DNA of 64,000 nt from Bacillus_P idriensis_A (lineage in GTDB: Bacteria; Bacillota; Bacilli; Bacillales; Bacillaceae), in assembly GCF_050483325.1 (NCBI RefSeq), contig NZ_JBCMYF010000006.1, positions 192,429 to 256,428 of the forward strand, given 5' to 3'. Positions 60,700 to 64,000 of this stretch are shown one piece after another. Made by a program: the position numbers and the translations under genes. The first letter of the stretch is position 1. Each line of letters starts with the position of its first letter. The notes beneath the pieces are model-generated. The model saw only the letters and a list, made by a program, of their open reading frames with translations. It was not told the DNA's origin and searched no databases.

Positions 60700-60719
60700 G
60701 AAGCATTTATAAAGTTTCA
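60693..60719 (-). promoter_or_regulatory. Sigma-W-type promoter of ysdB
   Basis: On the minus strand, TGAAAC (60719-60714), a 17-nt spacer and CGTA (60696-60693), about 30 nt before the start codon. It agrees with the known control of ysdB in B. subtilis. Confidence 0.75.
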
Positions 60720-60798
60720 GTTTTTTTATGTAAGTTCAGATTTTTTTGAAGTAAAAAGGTGCAAGTGTTAAAATTGGCGAGGATAGGAGTGATTAACA

Positions 60799-61287
60799 AT
60801 GAATTTTTTGAAGCTGTTTGAAATGCAGAATGATCTAGATTCAAAAATTGAAAAACAGCACGGTTTAGAAGAAGAACCGCTGCTTGAAAAGAAAATTTTA
60901 GCCTTGCTTGTTGAAGTAGGCGAACTTGCCAATGAAACAAGATGCTTTAAATTTTGGAGTTTAAAGCCCCCGGCTGAAGCAGGCGTTATTCTTGAGGAGT
61001 ATGTGGATGGCATACATTTCATTCTATCGCTTGGAATTGAGATCGGTATGACAGATGGGGTTGAATTTGACCTTGCCGCTGATGAGAATTCCTTAACAAC
61101 CCATTTTGTACTAGTCTATGAAAAAATTGCGCAGTTTGAAAAAAGCCGTTCAGAAGAACACTACCTGGAACTGTTTCGACAGTATCTTCTGCTTGGAAAA
61201 GCTTTGGGATTTTCACCTGCAGAGATTGAGGCTGCTTATGTTAAAAAAAATGAAGTCAACCACGATCGTCAAAAACAGGGATATTGA
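60799..61287 (+). CDS. Dimeric dUTP diphosphatase (dUTPase_2 family)
   Basis: All-alpha MazG-related dUTPase that hydrolyses dUTP to dUMP, preventing uracil incorporation. Metal-binding motifs are LLVEVGELANE (about residues 36-46) and EEYVDGIHFILSLG (about 67-80), and the C-terminus carries KKNEVNHDRQKQGY, the family signature. The length of 162 residues is typical. Start ATG 60799. It precedes the M42 peptidase gene. Phage-encoded relatives are common, but nothing here suggests a prophage. Confidence 0.9.
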   Translation: MNFLKLFEMQNDLDSKIEKQHGLEEEPLLEKKILALLVEVGELANETRCFKFWSLKPPAEAGVILEEYVDGIHFILSLGIEIGMTDGVEFDLAADENSLTTHFVLVYEKIAQFEKSRSEEHYLELFRQYLLLGKALGFSPAEIEAAYVKKNEVNHDRQKQGY

Positions 61288-61351
61288 GAATTTTTGAATT
61301 ACTTTCCAGTGTCCAGTATAATAGTAATTATTAAAAGAGGGGGGTAAACTG

Positions 61352-62437
61352 ATGGTGAAATTAGACGAAACACTGCAGATGCTGAAAGATTTAACTGATG
61401 CAAAAGGGATTCCCGGCAACGAAAGAGAGCCGAGAGAAGTCATGAAGAAATACATAGCGGCATATGCCGATGAGGTAACAACAGACGGTCTTGGGAGCTT
61501 AATAGCCAAGAAAACAGGCAAAGAGGGCGGCCCGAAAATTATGGTTGCGGGTCATTTAGATGAAGTAGGCTTTATGGTTACCAAAATAGATGATAAAGGT
61601 TTTCTCCGTTTTCAGCCGGTAGGCGGATGGTGGTCGCAAGTTATGCTCGCACAGCGTGTGACGATCAGCACCAAAAAAGGGGACGTGACAGGTGTGATCG
61701 GATCTAAACCGCCGCACATTCTTCCTCCTGAAGCAAGAAAAAAACCGGTCGATATTAAAGATATGTTTATTGATATCGGTGCATCAAGCCGTGAGGAAGC
61801 GATGGAGTTCGGGGTCTTGCCTGGAGATCAGATCGTTCCTTATTTTGAATTCACAGTTATGAACAATGATAAGATGCTCCTCGCGAAAGCATGGGATAAC
61901 CGCATCGGCTGTGCAATAGCAATTGATGTTCTTAAAGGGCTGAAAGACGCCGACCATCCAAATGTTGTTTATGGTGTCGGAACGATTCAGGAGGAAGTAG
62001 GCCTACGCGGAGCGCGTACTTCAGCACACGTGATCCAGCCTGATATCGGTTTTGGTGTCGATGTCGGGATTGCAGGCGATACACCTGGAATTACAGAGAA
62101 AGAAGCTTCAAGTAAAATGGGGGAAGGCCCGCAGATTATTCTTTATGATGCATCCATGGTATCTCATAAAGGACTGCGTGACTTTGTTGTGGGGGTTGCC
62201 GATGAACTCAGCATTCCATACCAATTTGACGCGATTGCAGGCGGCGGAACAGATTCAGGCGCCATTCATATGACAGCAAACGGTGTACCTGCACTTTCCA
62301 TTACAATTGCAACGAGATACATTCACTCTCATGCAGCTATGCTTCATCGCGATGATTATGAAAATGCAGTAAAACTGATTACAGAGGTTATTAAACGTCT
62401 GGACGAAGAAACCGTTAAGACCATTACCTTTGATTAA
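61352..62437 (+). CDS. ysdC: M42 family metallopeptidase YsdC
   Basis: Dinuclear-metal aminopeptidase or endoglucanase-like protein of the M42 family, forming large oligomers; 361 residues. Metal ligands are visible in VAGHLDEVGFMV (His68), AWDNRIGCAIAID, the catalytic IQEEVGLRGA and the C-terminal THSHAAMLHRDD-like IHSHAAMLHRDDYE. Start ATG 61352 follows GAGGGGGG. Its natural substrate is unproven. A shared terminator separates it from sspI, which is transcribed towards it. Confidence 0.93.
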   Translation: MVKLDETLQMLKDLTDAKGIPGNEREPREVMKKYIAAYADEVTTDGLGSLIAKKTGKEGGPKIMVAGHLDEVGFMVTKIDDKGFLRFQPVGGWWSQVMLAQRVTISTKKGDVTGVIGSKPPHILPPEARKKPVDIKDMFIDIGASSREEAMEFGVLPGDQIVPYFEFTVMNNDKMLLAKAWDNRIGCAIAIDVLKGLKDADHPNVVYGVGTIQEEVGLRGARTSAHVIQPDIGFGVDVGIAGDTPGITEKEASSKMGEGPQIILYDASMVSHKGLRDFVVGVADELSIPYQFDAIAGGGTDSGAIHMTANGVPALSITIATRYIHSHAAMLHRDDYENAVKLITEVIKRLDEETVKTITFD

Positions 62438-62442
62438 TCATA

Positions 62443-62477
62443 AAAAATGCTGGGCAGACTGCCCAGCATTTATTTCT
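62443..62477. terminator. Terminator between ysdC and sspI
   Basis: AAATGCTGGGCA pairs with TGCCCAGCATTT around GAC; A and T runs on both sides. Confidence 0.88.
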
Positions 62478-62682
62478 TCTTTAAACCTTCTTCAAGAATC
62501 GTCAGCATTTCATTTTTCTCATCCTCGCTTGAATTCTGCCAGATTACCTCGAACAGAACGCCTAAGCCGGGAAGCATTTTTTCTTCTCCGTTTTGAATGG
62601 CATCTACAATTGTATCCTCCAGCTGACCTTGATCATTGCCTGATACATTTGAGATAATGGCATTTCTTAAATTTAAATCCAT
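62470..62682 (-). CDS. sspI: Small acid-soluble spore protein I
   Basis: Minor SASP of the spore core, made in the forespore late in sporulation; 70 residues. MDLNLRNAIISNVSGNDQ and EEKMLPGLGVLFEVIWQ match the SspI family closely. ATG 62682 is the family start and lies 9 nt after GGAG; ATG 62685 and GTG 62691 are possible alternatives. In B. subtilis it lies at the same place between ysdC and ysgA. No clear sigma-G promoter could be read. Confidence 0.95.
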   Translation of the reverse strand: MDLNLRNAIISNVSGNDQGQLEDTIVDAIQNGEEKMLPGLGVLFEVIWQNSSEDEKNEMLTILEEGLKKK

Positions 62683-62852
62683 CATTATCACTCCACATCT
62701 TATAATATTTACCTATCCATATCCTGTGTTATTTTGTATTTTTTATGTATGTTTTATAAGATATAATATAGAAAAGCAGGACATGTAAAAAAGTGATTTC
62801 AGAATCACCTAATTATATAGAAGAAATGCAGCAGCAAAGGAGCAGTATACTC

Positions 62853-63611
62853 GTGAAACGAATTGAATCTGTGCAAAATCAGAAGGTTAAGCAGTGGCGT
62901 AAATTACTTACAAAAAAAGAACGTGACACTACCAATACATTTTTAATTGAAGGCTTGCATTTAGTAGAAGAAGCTTTAAAGGATAAATCTGTGATTAAAG
63001 AATTGATCATTTCAGAAGAAGCGGCCATTCCATCCCACTGGAATGCAGATGACCTGTCAATTACATATGTCACAAAAGAAATCATGAAAGCTATCTCTGA
63101 AACAGAATCGCCTCAGGGTGCAGCGGCAGTCTGTGTTCAATCAGAAAAGTACGAGATCAGTGCCTGGAAAAAGGTCGTGCTCATAGATGCCATACAGGAC
63201 CCTGGCAATTTAGGGACAATCATCCGGACTGCAGATGCTGCAGGAATGGATGGAGTCATTCTTGGTGACGGGACCGTTGATGCATACAATTCTAAAGTTG
63301 TCCGTTCCAGTCAGGGATCAATCTTTCACATTCCAATCGTAAAAATGAAATTGAATGAGGCAATCTCGGAACTTAAACAGCAAAATGTCTCTATATACGG
63401 AACCTCGCTCCAAAATGGTGTCGATTACCGCAAAACGGCAGCAGCAGCTTCGTTTGGTCTTCTCATTGGCAATGAGGGAAGCGGAGTAAATAAAGAATAT
63501 TTACAGCTCACAGATCAAAATCTGTACATTCCAATCCTTGGTAAAGCAGAATCCCTTAATGCGGGGATTGCAGCGGGAATTCTTATGTATCACTGTATTG
63601 GTGATCAATAA
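62853..63611 (+). CDS. ysgA: SpoU-family RNA methyltransferase YsgA
   Basis: SPOUT-fold 2'-O-ribose methyltransferase expected to modify rRNA or tRNA; the target is unknown. An N-terminal substrate-binding domain (TFLIEGLHLVEEALK) precedes the SpoU core with DAIQDPGNLGTIIRTADA, LLIGNEGSGV and SLNAGIAAGIL, which form the knotted SAM site. Start is GTG 62853 (KRIESVQNQKVKQW), 10 nt after AAAGGAG; the frame is open from 62793. The 252-residue length fits. The repeat array begins immediately downstream. Confidence 0.92.
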   Translation: MKRIESVQNQKVKQWRKLLTKKERDTTNTFLIEGLHLVEEALKDKSVIKELIISEEAAIPSHWNADDLSITYVTKEIMKAISETESPQGAAAVCVQSEKYEISAWKKVVLIDAIQDPGNLGTIIRTADAAGMDGVILGDGTVDAYNSKVVRSSQGSIFHIPIVKMKLNEAISELKQQNVSIYGTSLQNGVDYRKTAAAASFGLLIGNEGSGVNKEYLQLTDQNLYIPILGKAESLNAGIAAGILMYHCIGDQ

Positions 63612-64000
63612 GAGCGGAGTTTTCTCAGCTCCATTGCTCAGGCTCCTCGGTTAGAACGGATCCGACAGTATTGGCAAAAAACGCCTTTCTGTCGGATCCT
63701 TATCTGTCTGTCTGCGCTAAACGGGGCGATTCCGCTTTTCGGTGTTGTCTAGCTTCGCCTCCTAGTCCCTCGGCCAGAACAAAATCCCCGAAAAAGGCAA
63801 AACCGGCCTTTTCCGGGGATTTCTTATCTGTCTGTCGGGCCTAAACAGTCGGCTCCGCTTTTCGGTGTTGTCTAGCTCCATCGCCCAGCTCCTCGGCCAG
63901 AACGGATCCGCCAGTAAAGTCAAAAAGCGCCTTTTCTGGCGGATCCTTATCTGTCTGTCGGAGCTAACCGGGCGATTCCGCTTTTCGGTGTTGTCTAGCT
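63611..64000 (+). repeat. Intergenic repeat locus G: at least three tandem units, continuing past the window
   Basis: Unit G1 63611-63740, G2 63741-63863, G3 63864-63986, and the start of a fourth at 63987. G2 and G3 are exactly 123 bp apart. G1 hairpin: GGATCCGACAG/CTGTCGGATCC. G2 hairpin: AAATCCCCG/CGGGGATTT with AAAAGGC/GCCTTTT. G3 hairpin: GGATCCGCCAG/CTGGCGGATCC. No ORF is evident in this 390-bp stretch. Confidence 0.9.

Noticed and set aside
60799..61287. dUTPase as evidence of a prophage
   Set aside because: Neighbours are ordinary chromosomal genes in conserved order, with no phage structural or integrase genes.
62683..62790. Sigma-G promoter for sspI
   Set aside because: Expected because sspI is a forespore gene, but no convincing -35/-10 pair could be read in this AT-rich stretch.
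62793..62808. GTGATT/AATCAC hairpin before ysgA as a terminator
   Set aside because: The T run exists only on the minus strand, where no gene ends here; probably chance or a minor leader feature.
63611..64000. CRISPR array
   Set aside because: Repeats here are 122-123 bp and directly adjacent, with variable hairpins but no short repeat/unique spacer alternation, and no cas genes are nearby.

Overview
The window reads as a stretch of core chromosome from an endospore-forming, low-GC Gram-positive rod of the family Bacillaceae. Nearly every gene has a clear Bacillus subtilis counterpart. The order sppA-yteJ-ytfI-ytfJ-tpx-ytxK-ackA, moaB-argG-argH, ald, ytkL-ytoI, nrnA, ytrI/ytrH, dnaE-ytsJ, accD-accA-pfkA-pyk, ytvI, citZ-icd-mdh-phoP-phoR, polA-mutM-ytaF-coaE-gapB-speD-nrdR-dnaB-dnaI-ytxC-thrS-infC-rpmI-rplT and ysdA...ysdB-ysdC-sspI-ysgA follows the B. 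subtilis region. It is close to but not B. subtilis itself: an hflK-hflC pair sits between phoR and polA, a FadR-type regulator sits between ytsJ and accD, and the intergenic repeats described below are unfamiliar. Sporulation genes (ytfJ, ytrH, ytrI, ytvI, ytaF, ytxC, sspI) point to a spore former. No rRNA, tRNA, IS element, prophage or CRISPR array was seen.

Layout. 1-9.3 kb: signal peptide peptidase (cut by the window edge), membrane and sporulation proteins, thiol peroxidase, a methyltransferase, acetate kinase with an upstream cre site, an NhaC-type antiporter, an EcsC-family protein and MoaB. 9.3-20.8 kb: arginine biosynthesis (argG-argH), an NCS1 permease, an SDR protein, alanine dehydrogenase, YtkL, the CBS regulator YtoI, and nanoRNase NrnA. 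20.8-32.3 kb: sporulation genes ytrI-ytrH diverging from dnaE, then malic enzyme, FadR-type regulator, acetyl-CoA carboxyltransferase and lower glycolysis (pfkA-pyk). 32.3-39.3 kb: FxsA, YtvI, YtwI and the TCA genes citZ, icd, mdh with a MaoC-like protein. 39.5-49 kb: PhoP-PhoR, HflK-HflC, DNA polymerase I, MutM, YtaF, CoaE. 49-55.5 kb: gluconeogenic GapB, SpeD, NrdR, the replication-restart proteins DnaB and DnaI, YtxC. 55.5-64 kb: T-box-controlled thrS, the L20-type leader with infC-rpmI-rplT, small membrane proteins, YsdB, dUTPase, an M42 peptidase, SspI and an rRNA/tRNA methyltransferase.

The genes join central carbon metabolism (acetate overflow, glycolysis, gluconeogenesis, TCA, malate to pyruvate, malonyl-CoA supply) with replication and translation. 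Many control elements can be read directly: cre sites at ackA, citZ and the MaoC-like gene, paired CcpN-type sites at gapB, a Thr T-box, an L20-type leader, two ECF sigma-W-type promoters (hflK and ysdB), and inverted repeats that could hide the ribosome binding sites of speD and a 56-residue ORF.

The least ordinary signal is a family of roughly 122-bp intergenic repeats at seven loci. Copies share flanks but carry hairpin arms that differ in sequence while keeping their pairing. At two loci they form head-to-tail arrays (period 122-123 bp) in which two hairpin types alternate. I cannot assign them to a named repeat family.
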